The position numbers were made by a program, and so were the translations under genes. DNA of 64,000 nt from Achromobacter sp. Marseille-Q4962 (GTDB taxonomy: Bacteria; Pseudomonadota; Gammaproteobacteria; Burkholderiales; Burkholderiaceae_B), in contig NZ_CALSFU010000004.1 of NCBI RefSeq assembly GCF_943737005.1, forward strand, positions 124,001 through 188,000. The letters run 5' to 3'. A model generated the notes under the pieces. The model was not told the origin of the DNA. It ran no database searches and saw only the letters and a list, made by a program, of their open reading frames with translations. This document shows positions 53,982-61,779 of this stretch, piece by piece (positions within the stretch are counted from its first letter, which is position 1; each line of letters opens with the position of its first letter).

Positions 53982-55007
53982 TCAGCTTCCTTGCGCCGTC
54001 AACGCATCATCGAAGAAATAGTCGCGCCAGCTCGACGGCGCATTGCGGATCGCGCCCACCTTGTGCATGAACTCGGCCAGCAGAAAAGTGTTCTGCGGCT
54101 CCAGCTTGAACTGCACGTCCGGATTGCGGATGACCTTGACCAGGAAATCCCGCTCGAGCTTGGCACCCGTCACCCGCAGATAGATATCGGCCGCCTGCTC
54201 GGGATGCGACGAGGCGAACTCGGCCGCTTCCTTGAGCGCCGACTGGAAAGCCCGGTATGTCTTGGGATTCTCGCTGCGGAACTTCTCGGTGGCGAAAAGC
54301 ACCGTAGAGCTGCTGGGGCCGCCCAGCACGTCATAGGAACTCAGTACGATGTGCGCCTGGGGGTTGGCGGCCAGCTCCTGTTCCTGGAACGGCGGATTGC
54401 CGAAATGGCCCGTTATCTCGGTGCCGCCCGAAATAATGGCGGCCGCTGCGTCCGGATGCGGCAGCGCCACCGATATCCGGTCCAGCTTGTTGTAGTGCTC
54501 GTTGCCCCAGAGCCTGGCCGACGCCAACTGCAGTACGCGCGACTGCACCGACACGCCCACCGCCGGCACGGCGATGCGGTCCTTGTCGGTAAAGTCCGCG
54601 ATCGTCTTGACCTTGGGATTGTTGCTCACCAGGTAGTACGGAAAATTGCCCAGCGAGGCCACGCCCTTCACGTTCTGCTTGCCGCGCGTGCGGTCCCAGA
54701 TCGTCAGCAGCGGACCCACGCCCGCGCCCGCGATATCCACTGCGCCGGAGAGCAGCGCCTCGTTGACGGCGGCGCCTCCCGACAGCTTGGCCCACTCCAC
54801 CGAGATATCCACACCCTCGGCCTTGCCGTGCTTCTCGATCAGCTTCTGGTCGCGCGCCACATTGAGCAGCAGATACACGATGCCGTACTGTTCGGCAATG
54901 CGGATGCGGCCTTCGGCCAGGGCAGGCGAGGGCGCCGCCAATGCCAGCGCCAGCAGGGCCAGCGCCGCGCGCACGGCGCGATTACGAAGGGAGAAATGAA
55001 TACGCAT
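53982..55007 (-). CDS. Sulfonate/taurine-type ABC transporter binding protein
   Basis: 341 residues with a signal peptide (AVRAALALLALALAAPSPALA). The mature domain (RIAEQYGIVYLLLNVARDQK, SGGAAVNEALLSGAVDIAGAG, NFPYYLVSNNPKV) is of the NMT1/SsuA group. SGAVDIAGAGVGPLL lies where SsuA and TauA contact ligand. The ligand need not be a sulfonate, but the adjacent TauD-like dioxygenase suggests a sulfonate or similar aliphatic anion. Confidence 0.87.
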   Translation of the reverse strand: MRIHFSLRNRAVRAALALLALALAAPSPALAEGRIRIAEQYGIVYLLLNVARDQKLIEKHGKAEGVDISVEWAKLSGGAAVNEALLSGAVDIAGAGVGPLLTIWDRTRGKQNVKGVASLGNFPYYLVSNNPKVKTIADFTDKDRIAVPAVGVSVQSRVLQLASARLWGNEHYNKLDRISVALPHPDAAAAIISGGTEITGHFGNPPFQEQELAANPQAHIVLSSYDVLGGPSSSTVLFATEKFRSENPKTYRAFQSALKEAAEFASSHPEQAADIYLRVTGAKLERDFLVKVIRNPDVQFKLEPQNTFLLAEFMHKVGAIRNAPSSWRDYFFDDALTAQGS

Positions 55008-55054
55008 GGGTTTCCTTGAAAGTCAGCGGATCGGCGCGGCGCAAAAAAACGCGC

Positions 55055-55960
55055 TCAGAAAGGCTTGTCGCCTTCGATGGTGGTGCGGTACAGCTTGCGG
55101 CGCAGATGATCCGGCGTGCCCGCCGCCAGGTGGATCAGCGAGCGGTTGTCCCAAAACACCAGGTCGTGCGGCTGCCAGCGGTGGCGGTAGATGTGCTCCG
55201 GCCGCACGCTGTGCGCGAACAGCGCCTCCAGGATCTGGCGGCTCTCGTCTTCCGGCAGGCCCTCTATGCGCGTCGTAAAGCCTTCGCTCACAAACAGGGC
55301 CCGTTTGCCGTTCTCCGGATGCGTACGCACCACCGGGTGCGACACCTCCTGCACCTGCGCCAACTGCCGTGCGCTCAGGTTCGGGCGCCAATTCCCCTGC
55401 TTCTGGAGCTGACCGTACTTCGCCAGATAGGAATGCACGGCCGTGCGGCCTTCGATCGCGCTGCGCAATGCGGGCGGCAGCGTGTCATAGGCCAGGTGCA
55501 TGTTGGCGAACAGCGTATCGCCGCCTTCGGCCGGCAGCTCCTGCGCGTGCAGCAGCGAACCCAGGCTGGGCAGCGGCTTGTACGAGATGTCGGAATGCCA
55601 GTACTTTCCCGCGTCGCCCAGCCCGATGGGTTTTCCATCCTCGACGATGTTCGACACCACCAGGATCTCCGGATGGCCCGGCAGGTGAAACTGGTGCAGC
55701 ACGTGGATCATCAGCCTGCCGAACCGGCGGCTGAAATCGATGTGCTGCTGCGGAGTAATGCGCTGGTCGCGAAAGACCAGCAGATGATGATCCAGGTGCG
55801 CCTTGCGCACCCGCGCGAAATCTTCCGGGCTCAGCTCGCGGCCCAGGTCCAGGCCTATGATCTCCGCGCCCAGCGGTCCAGGCAGGGCGCGGATCTCGAA
55901 CGACTGCGCGGGCGCCGCGAGGGGTTCCTCGTCTCGGCGCAGTACATTGCTTTGGGGCAT
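55055..55960 (-). CDS. TauD/TfdA-family 2-oxoglutarate dioxygenase
   Basis: 301 residues. The iron triad is His122 and Asp124 (YWHSDISY) and His277 (SLIHLAAG), with Arg288 eleven residues later and Arg292 for 2-oxoglutarate, spacings as in TauD (His99, Asp101, His255, Arg266). RALFVSEGFTTRIEGL is also TauD-like. TauD releases sulfite from taurine; other members attack alkylsulfates or aryloxyacids. It leads the ABC operon, an order that fits oxidation after import. AAAGGAG precedes the ATG at 55960. Confidence 0.86.
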   Translation of the reverse strand: MPQSNVLRRDEEPLAAPAQSFEIRALPGPLGAEIIGLDLGRELSPEDFARVRKAHLDHHLLVFRDQRITPQQHIDFSRRFGRLMIHVLHQFHLPGHPEILVVSNIVEDGKPIGLGDAGKYWHSDISYKPLPSLGSLLHAQELPAEGGDTLFANMHLAYDTLPPALRSAIEGRTAVHSYLAKYGQLQKQGNWRPNLSARQLAQVQEVSHPVVRTHPENGKRALFVSEGFTTRIEGLPEDESRQILEALFAHSVRPEHIYRHRWQPHDLVFWDNRSLIHLAAGTPDHLRRKLYRTTIEGDKPF

Positions 55961-56043
55961 CGGTCGCTCCTTTTGCGCTCGCGGCATGCGCGTGCGAATG
56001 TCGGGAAAGAACCGATTATGAAAAGCGCCACCCCCAATCTCAA

Positions 56044-56081
56044 ACGAAGTTATCGGCTTGTCGACCAAGCTTCGTGTCATA
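56044..56081 (-). promoter_or_regulatory. Putative operator, copy 1 (ACGAAG-N20-CTTCGT-GTCATA) of the TauD-like operon
   Basis: ACGAAG (56044-56049) and CTTCGT (56070-56075) are inverted arms 20 bases apart, followed by GTCATA. A CATAAT near 56018 on the minus strand could be the -10 element for the dioxygenase gene. The motif recurs at 52164-52201. Confidence 0.5.
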
Positions 56082-56089
56082 TAAGAAAG

Positions 56090-56122
56090 AATAAGGCCGC
56101 GGCGCCTTGCCGCGGCCTTATT
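56090..56122 (-). terminator. Terminator of the M20 amidohydrolase gene
   Basis: AATAAGGCCGCGGC (56090-56103) and GCCGCGGCCTTATT (56109-56122) form a perfect 14-bp stem around a 5-base loop. It lies 45 bases after the amidohydrolase stop, reading on the minus strand. Confidence 0.8.
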
Positions 56123-56166
56123 CGCCCTGCATATAAGCAAAGACTCGCAAACGGCGGTTTCCCGGA

Positions 56167-57366
56167 TCAGACCGCCGGCAGGTAGGCTTCCACCAGCTTC
56201 ACCCAGTAGGTCGCGCCCACCGGCAGCAGCGCGTCGTTGAAATCGTAGTTCGGATTGTGTAGCTGGCACGGTCCCATGCCGTGATAGGTTTCGAGCCGGT
56301 GATCGCCGTCGCCATTGCCCAGGAACAGATACGCCCCCGGCACCTTTTCGAGATAAAAGGAGAAGTCTTCCGCGCCCATGAAGGGCGGCATGTCGCGCAG
56401 CACGTGCTGCGCGCCGAACGTCTGCTCGGCCACCCTGGCCGCGAACTCGGTTTCTTTTTCCCAGTTCACCAGCGGCGGATACGCGCGCACGAAATCCAGC
56501 TCGCCCGTGCCGCCGTATACCTGCGGCAGCGTCGTGGCGATGCGGCGCATGTCGGCCTCGATCTTGTCCAGCGTTTCCACGGTATACGTGCGCACCGTGC
56601 CGCGCAGCACCGCCTCGCCCGGAATCACGTTGTACGCATCGCCTGCGTGGATCTGCGTGATGGACAGCACGGCCTGCTCCAGCGGATTCTTGCTGCGGGA
56701 AATCACCGTCTGCAACGCATGCACCATATCGGCCGCCACGATGATCGGATCCACCGACGCATGCGGCTGCGCCGCGTGCCCGCCCACGCCGCGGATCACG
56801 ATGTCCCAGCGGTTGCTCGAGGCCATGGTCGGCCCCGCCCGAAAGCCGAACTGGTTCACCGGCATGCCCGGCATATTGTGGATGCCGAACACCGCATCGC
56901 ACGGAAAGCGCTCGAACAGGCCGTCCTCCATCATGGCGCGCGCGCCCGCGTTGCCGCCTTCCTCGGCCGGCTGGAAGATGAACACCGCCGTGCCGTCGAA
57001 ATTGCGATGCGTGGCCAGATACTGCGCCGCGCCCAGCAGCATGGTGGTGTGCCCGTCATGTCCACAGCCGTGCATGCGGCCGCTGACGGTGGACTTGTGC
57101 GCGAACCGGTTGTGCTCCGGCATCGGCAGCGCATCCATGTCCGCGCGCAAGCCTATCGTCTTCTTGCCGCTGCCCGCGCGCAGAACGCCCACCACCCCGG
57201 TTTTCCCCAGGCCCGTGTGGACTTCCAGCCCCCATTTGCGCAGCCGCTCGGCCACCAGCGCGGAAGTGCGGGTTTCGTTGAACGCCAGCTCGGGATGGGC
57301 ATGGATGTCGCGGCGCAATTCGGTGAGCTCGCCGTGCGCGCGCTCGATTTCGGCAATAGTCTTCAT
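56167..57366 (-). CDS. M20-family amidohydrolase (hippurate hydrolase-like)
   Basis: 399 residues. Metal ligands are in GRMHGCGHDGHTTML, the general-base Glu in FQPAEEGGNAGA, and further His in GVGGHAAQPHASVDPI and GMGPCQLHNPNYDFND. KTIGLRADMDALPMPE is the aspartate region. The family removes acyl groups from amino acids (hippurate, indole-acetyl amino acids, N-acetyl-diaminopimelate). The substrate is unknown. It follows the sigma-54 activator gene by 69 bases on the same strand. A perfect DnaA box word lies just before its start (57370-57378, minus strand), probably by chance. Confidence 0.87.
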   Translation of the reverse strand: MKTIAEIERAHGELTELRRDIHAHPELAFNETRTSALVAERLRKWGLEVHTGLGKTGVVGVLRAGSGKKTIGLRADMDALPMPEHNRFAHKSTVSGRMHGCGHDGHTTMLLGAAQYLATHRNFDGTAVFIFQPAEEGGNAGARAMMEDGLFERFPCDAVFGIHNMPGMPVNQFGFRAGPTMASSNRWDIVIRGVGGHAAQPHASVDPIIVAADMVHALQTVISRSKNPLEQAVLSITQIHAGDAYNVIPGEAVLRGTVRTYTVETLDKIEADMRRIATTLPQVYGGTGELDFVRAYPPLVNWEKETEFAARVAEQTFGAQHVLRDMPPFMGAEDFSFYLEKVPGAYLFLGNGDGDHRLETYHGMGPCQLHNPNYDFNDALLPVGATYWVKLVEAYLPAV

Positions 57367-57435
57367 GGCTGTGGATAAGTTGGGTGCGAGATGGTTCGTT
57401 TTAGCACGCGTGCCGGCGGCTGAACATCGTCCTGT

Positions 57436-59064
57436 TCAGCCGCCCCGGGCCAGTATCTTGTACAGATGCGAGCGCGCGATACCCAGTTTCTCGGCCGCCT
57501 TTTTCTTGTTGCCTCCCGTTTCCGCGACGGCGCGCAACACCGCGTGGTAGGCGAGCTCGTCGAGCCGGCCCGTCCGGACCGGCGCCGGTGGAATTTCCGC
57601 TTCTCCCGCGGCATTGCGCTCGAAGTCCTGCACGCGCAGTTCTTCCATGTCGCAGAACACCAGCGCTTCCTCCACGCGCTGGCGGAGCTGGCGGACGTTG
57701 CCGGGCCAATCGCGGTTGGCCAGGTAGCGGATGACGTCGCCGCTGATGCGCGGCACCGGCATGCCATTGCGGCGGCAGAAACCGTGCACGAAGTGCTGCA
57801 GGAGCTCGGGAATGTCCTCGCGCCGATGGCGCAGGGCAGGGATGCGCAGCACGACGCCGCTCAGGCGGTAATACAGATCCAGTCGGAATCGCTCGGCGTC
57901 GATCAGCCCTTGCATGTGGCGGTTGGTTGCGGTGATGAGGCGGAAGTTCACCTGCCGCGATTCGCCGCCGCCCAGCGGCTCGATGCGGCGGTCTTCCAGA
58001 ACACGCAGCAGCTTGACCTGCATCTCCAGGGGAATATCGCCCACCTCGTCCAAAAACAGCGTGCCGCCGCCGGCCTGTTCGATGCGTCCGCGCTGGCCGC
58101 GCCGGTTGCCTCCCGTGAAGGCCCCGGCTTCGTATCCGAACAGCTCCGCCTCGATGAGCGTCGCCGGCAGCGCGGCCAGGTTCAGGCTCACCAGCGGCGC
58201 CCCGCCATCGCCGTGGGCCGTGCGGTGAATGGCCTGCGCCACGAGTTCCTTGCCGGTTCCGCTTTCGCCCAGGACCAGCACCGGCACGTCCAGGTGCGCC
58301 ACCGTCTCTATCTCGCGCCGCAGGCGCTGCATGGGCGCGCTGCGCCCGATCAGCAGGCCCGCCGCGCCATGGTCTGGCGTGTCGCTTTCCTGCTCGGCGC
58401 GGCGTTGGATCACCGTGCGCTGCATGCGGAACACGGCCTCGGGCTCTTTGAACAGAACCTGGCCGATGGCCCCCACGACTTCGTCCCCGCGACGGATGGG
58501 CAGCCGGTTCACCACCCGCGTCACCCCCAGCATGTGCTGCAGTTGCGCGATCTCCGCCTTGCCGGACCGCGCCACCTCCGGCAGGCGCGAGTTCGGGATC
58601 ACCTTCGCGGCGGGCTGCCCAATCGCCTCGCCGCGTTTCAGTCCCAGGAAGCGCTCGTGGACTTCGCTGATGTAGCACATGCGTCCCTGGACATCCGCCA
58701 CGGTCACCGCTTGATAGGGGTTGCTGATCATGAAGCCGAATATCTCGGTGGCGAAAGGCACCGCCGCGATGAAATCGAATAGAGGGCCCGCGCGCTCCGC
58801 GCGGCGCAGCAGCACGGCGCAACCGTCGCCCTGCGGACAGCCCAGCGCCAGGAACCGGCCCTGCTGGCCCGCGTCCACCTCGAAAAGGCGTTCGGCGCCG
58901 TCCCTGCCGACCGCGTTCCGCGCAGCCCCGGCGCAGGCATCCCGCACGGCCGCCTGGTCCGCGGCGCCCCGGCTCCAGACCACGCGCCAATCGCCGTCGA
59001 ACACGACGATGCTCAGCTCCGCCCGTGTACTCAATGAGGACAACAGTGTCTCCTTTCTGTCCAC
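57436..59064 (-). CDS. Sigma-54-dependent transcriptional activator (sensor-AAA+-Fis)
   Basis: 542 residues from a GTG at 59064. The N-terminal ~225 residues include a PAS-like part (NPYQAVTVADVQGRMCYISE). The AAA+ domain has Walker A GESGTGKE, the sigma-54 contact GAFTGG, and GGTLFLDEVGDIPLEMQVKL. The C-terminal helix-turn-helix is EKLGIARSHLYKILA. It should activate the divergent carboxylase operon, which has a -24/-12 promoter. The GTG start has no ribosome site; AAAGGAG sits just before a TTG at 59043 (eight codons in), which may be the real start. Confidence 0.87.
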   Translation of the reverse strand: MDRKETLLSSLSTRAELSIVVFDGDWRVVWSRGAADQAAVRDACAGAARNAVGRDGAERLFEVDAGQQGRFLALGCPQGDGCAVLLRRAERAGPLFDFIAAVPFATEIFGFMISNPYQAVTVADVQGRMCYISEVHERFLGLKRGEAIGQPAAKVIPNSRLPEVARSGKAEIAQLQHMLGVTRVVNRLPIRRGDEVVGAIGQVLFKEPEAVFRMQRTVIQRRAEQESDTPDHGAAGLLIGRSAPMQRLRREIETVAHLDVPVLVLGESGTGKELVAQAIHRTAHGDGGAPLVSLNLAALPATLIEAELFGYEAGAFTGGNRRGQRGRIEQAGGGTLFLDEVGDIPLEMQVKLLRVLEDRRIEPLGGGESRQVNFRLITATNRHMQGLIDAERFRLDLYYRLSGVVLRIPALRHRREDIPELLQHFVHGFCRRNGMPVPRISGDVIRYLANRDWPGNVRQLRQRVEEALVFCDMEELRVQDFERNAAGEAEIPPAPVRTGRLDELAYHAVLRAVAETGGNKKKAAEKLGIARSHLYKILARGG

Positions 59065-59066
59065 AC

Positions 59067-59085
59067 CTGTCTTTATTGAGAACAG
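59067..59085. promoter_or_regulatory. Putative activator-binding site (CTGT-N11-ACAG)
   Basis: CTGT (59067-59070) and ACAG (59082-59085) form an inverted repeat of the TGT-N11-ACA kind about 60 bases upstream of the sigma-54 promoter. This is close to typical activator sites. A smaller palindrome GACA-ACAG-TGTC is at 59039-59050. Confidence 0.4.
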
Positions 59086-59126
59086 TCTAATGTCATACGC
59101 CGGGAACCTCCAAGGGAAAACCGGGT

Positions 59127-59142
59127 TGGCACGTTCATTGCT
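59127..59142 (+). promoter_or_regulatory. Sigma-54 promoter of the acyl-CoA carboxylase operon
   Basis: TGGCACG-TTCA-TTGCT matches the -24/-12 consensus with GG at 59128-59129 and GC at 59140-59141. Initiation would be near 59153, about 30 bases before the ATG at 59183. It faces away from the sigma-54 activator gene. Confidence 0.85.
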
Positions 59143-59182
59143 TCAGGAGTGTACGCAATAAATACACATCTAGGAGTCTGCC

Positions 59183-60727
59183 ATGTCCTGGCAACCGGAA
59201 GTCGACGAACTGCAATACCGCAAGAAACTGGCTATGAAGATGGGCGGGCCGGACAAGGTCCAACGCCACAAGGACGCAGGCAAGCTGACCGTGCGCGAAC
59301 GCGTGGAGGCGGTGGCCGATGCGGACAGCTTCAACGAAATAGGCGTGCTGGCGGGCAGCGGCCAGTACGACGCCTCGGGCAAGTTGCTGGACTTCACGCC
59401 GTCGAATCTCGTCATCGGCCATGCCCGGATCCAGGGCAGGCCCGTCGTGCTCATGGGAGACGACTTCACGGTGCGGGGCGGCGCCAACGATGGCGCGGTC
59501 GGCGAGAAGCTCATCTATGCGGAACGCATGGCCGCAGACCTGCGGCTTCCCATCATCCGCCTGGTGGACGGCACGGGCGGCGGCGGTTCGGTGCGCAATA
59601 TCGAGACCAAGGGCCACACGCTCATCCCCACCATGAAAGTCTGGCGGCACGTGGTGGAAAACATGACGCGGGTGCCGGTGGTGTCCCTGGCGCTGGGCTC
59701 GGTGGCGGGCATGGGCGCGGCGCGCGTCGCGGCCAGCCACTACTCGGTCATGGTCAAGGACACGTCCCAGCTCTTCAACGCCGGCCCGCCCGTCGTGGCG
59801 CGCACGGGCCAGATCGTCTCCAAGAACGAGCTGGGCGGCAGCCAGATCCATACGCGCAATGGCGTGGTGGACGACGAGGCCGACAGCGAGGAGGAGGCCT
59901 TCGAGCGCGCGCGGCGCTTTCTCTCGTATCTGCCGTCCTCGGTTTTCGAACTGCCTCCGCGCGGGCCCGCGCCCGCCGAGGCGGCCAACCAGGAATGGCT
60001 GCTTTCGGCCATCCCGCGCGACTCCCGCTCGGTCTACAAGATCCGCCCCATCGTCGAAGCGCTGGCCGACCCCGGCAGCTTCATGGAGATGGGCCGCAAA
60101 TGGGGCAAGGCCCTGGTTACGGGATTGGCCCGTATAGACGGATGGCCCGTCGCCGTGCTTGCCAGCGACCCTTATCACTATGGCGGCGGCTGGGACCGCG
60201 CGACGGCCGAGAAACTGACGCGCTTCGTCGATCTTGCGCAGGCGTTTCACCTGCCCGTGGTGAATCTGGTGGACATTGCCGGATTCCAGATCGGCGTGGA
60301 CGCCGAAAAATCGGGCGTGATGCGCTACGGCGTGCGCGCGCTGGCCGCCGTGTACCAGGCCACGGTTCCCTGGTGCTCCATCATCATCCGGCGCGCCTAT
60401 GGCGTGGCCGCCGCGGCCCACCAGCACATGGGCCGCCACAACTTCCGCTATGCCTGGCCATCGGCGAACTGGGGCTCTCTTCCCATCGAGGGCGGCCTGG
60501 AAGTGGCCTACAAGGCCGAAATCGAAGGCGCCGACGATCCCGAACGCAAGCGCGCCGAAATCGAGCAGCGCGTGCGCAGCCTGACTTCGCCGTTCCGCAG
60601 CGCGGAAGCGTTCGTAATCGAAGACATCATCGATCCCCGCCAGACCCGAAACAAACTGGTGGATTTCGTCAACCTGACCGCCCGCCTGCGCGAGCCCGGC
60701 CAGGTCAGCTTCGGCATCCGTCCTTGA
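59183..60727 (+). CDS. Acyl-CoA carboxylase carboxyltransferase (beta) subunit
   Basis: 514 residues, the length of PccB/AccD5-type subunits. KVQRHKDAGKLTVRERVEA starts it; the two crotonase-fold halves include LVDGTGGGGSVRN and VNLVDIAGFQIGVDAEKSG, and RAYGVAAAAHQHMGRHN is the oxyanion part. RAEIEQRVRSLTSPFRSAEAF closes it. It transfers the carboxyl group from biotin to an acyl-CoA. A biotin carboxylase starts at 63868. The acyl-CoA is not known; the family includes propionyl-, methylcrotonyl- and geranyl-CoA enzymes. TAGGAG is upstream. Confidence 0.88.
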   Translation: MSWQPEVDELQYRKKLAMKMGGPDKVQRHKDAGKLTVRERVEAVADADSFNEIGVLAGSGQYDASGKLLDFTPSNLVIGHARIQGRPVVLMGDDFTVRGGANDGAVGEKLIYAERMAADLRLPIIRLVDGTGGGGSVRNIETKGHTLIPTMKVWRHVVENMTRVPVVSLALGSVAGMGAARVAASHYSVMVKDTSQLFNAGPPVVARTGQIVSKNELGGSQIHTRNGVVDDEADSEEEAFERARRFLSYLPSSVFELPPRGPAPAEAANQEWLLSAIPRDSRSVYKIRPIVEALADPGSFMEMGRKWGKALVTGLARIDGWPVAVLASDPYHYGGGWDRATAEKLTRFVDLAQAFHLPVVNLVDIAGFQIGVDAEKSGVMRYGVRALAAVYQATVPWCSIIIRRAYGVAAAAHQHMGRHNFRYAWPSANWGSLPIEGGLEVAYKAEIEGADDPERKRAEIEQRVRSLTSPFRSAEAFVIEDIIDPRQTRNKLVDFVNLTARLREPGQVSFGIRP

Positions 60728-60786
60728 AGGCCAGACGCCGCACACCACGACAACGGGCCGTTTCGCCCGGCATATGGAGACTTCAC

Positions 60787-61779
60787 ATGTTTTCTCGCAG
60801 ACACTGCGTCAGGTCGCTGGGCCTCGCCCTGCTCGCTGCCATGACAGGCGTCTTGCCGCCTGCGGCCGGCGCGGCCGACGCCAAGTGGCCTTCCAAGCCC
60901 ATCACCATCATCGTGCCGTTTCCCGCGGGCGGCATGACCGACGTGCTGGCCCGCCGCATGGCCAAAGACATGAGCGACGCGCTGCATCAATCGGTGGTCG
61001 TGGAAAACCGCGCCGGCGCGAGCGGCCAGATCGGCACGCAATTCGTCGCGCGCGCCGAGCCCGACGGCTACACCCTGCTGGTCTCGGCCACGCATCACGT
61101 CATCAACCCCGCCGTGCGCGCCAATCTTCCCTATGACGCGCGCAAGGACTTCACCCCCCTGGCCTTGCTGGCCACCACGCCGAACCTGCTCGTCGTCAAC
61201 AACAACGTCCCCGTCAATGACGTGCAGGGTTTCGTTGCGTACGCCAAACAGCGTCCAGGCGGCGTAATGTTCGGCTCTTCCAGCATCGGCGGAGCCACCC
61301 ATCTGTCCGGCGAACTGTTCAAGCTCGAAACCGGCGCGCCGATGACGCACGTGCCGTACAAGGGGGCCTCGCCCGCGCTTACCGACCTGCTGGGCGGCCA
61401 GATCCCCGCGCTGTTCCATGACGTGATGACCATGGCGCCCTATGTGCGCGACGGCCGGGTCAAGGCGCTGGGCGTTACCTCGTCCAGGCGCAGCGCGGCC
61501 TTGCCCCAGGTGCCCACTATCGCGGAGCAGGGCGTTCCGGGTTACGAGGCCATCACCTGGATCGGCTTCTACGGGCCGGCCGGCCTTGCTCCGGCCATCG
61601 CCGCACGGCTCAATGAGCTCGCCCGCGCCAGCATGAACAGCAGCCAGGCCAGGCCCTGGTTCGCGGAGAACGGCACGGAACCGGGAGACATGGATCTCGC
61701 CCGGTTCGCCGGGTTCGTCAACAGCGAGCTCGACAAGTGGAAGAACGTCGTCGCGCGAGCGGGAGTGAAAATTGAATAA
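60787..61779 (+). CDS. Bug-family solute-binding protein
   Basis: 330 residues, signal peptide (VRSLGLALLAAMTGVLPPAAG), then WPSKPITIIVPFPAGGMTDVLA, VENRAGASGQIGTQFVA and VPYKGASPALTDLLGGQIPA as in Bug proteins. It probably binds the carboxylic acid that is then activated and carboxylated by its neighbours. TGGAGAC is upstream of the ATG. It lies 59 bases after the carboxyltransferase gene and overlaps the CoA-synthetase gene by 8. Confidence 0.88.
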   Translation: MFSRRHCVRSLGLALLAAMTGVLPPAAGAADAKWPSKPITIIVPFPAGGMTDVLARRMAKDMSDALHQSVVVENRAGASGQIGTQFVARAEPDGYTLLVSATHHVINPAVRANLPYDARKDFTPLALLATTPNLLVVNNNVPVNDVQGFVAYAKQRPGGVMFGSSSIGGATHLSGELFKLETGAPMTHVPYKGASPALTDLLGGQIPALFHDVMTMAPYVRDGRVKALGVTSSRRSAALPQVPTIAEQGVPGYEAITWIGFYGPAGLAPAIAARLNELARASMNSSQARPWFAENGTEPGDMDLARFAGFVNSELDKWKNVVARAGVKIE

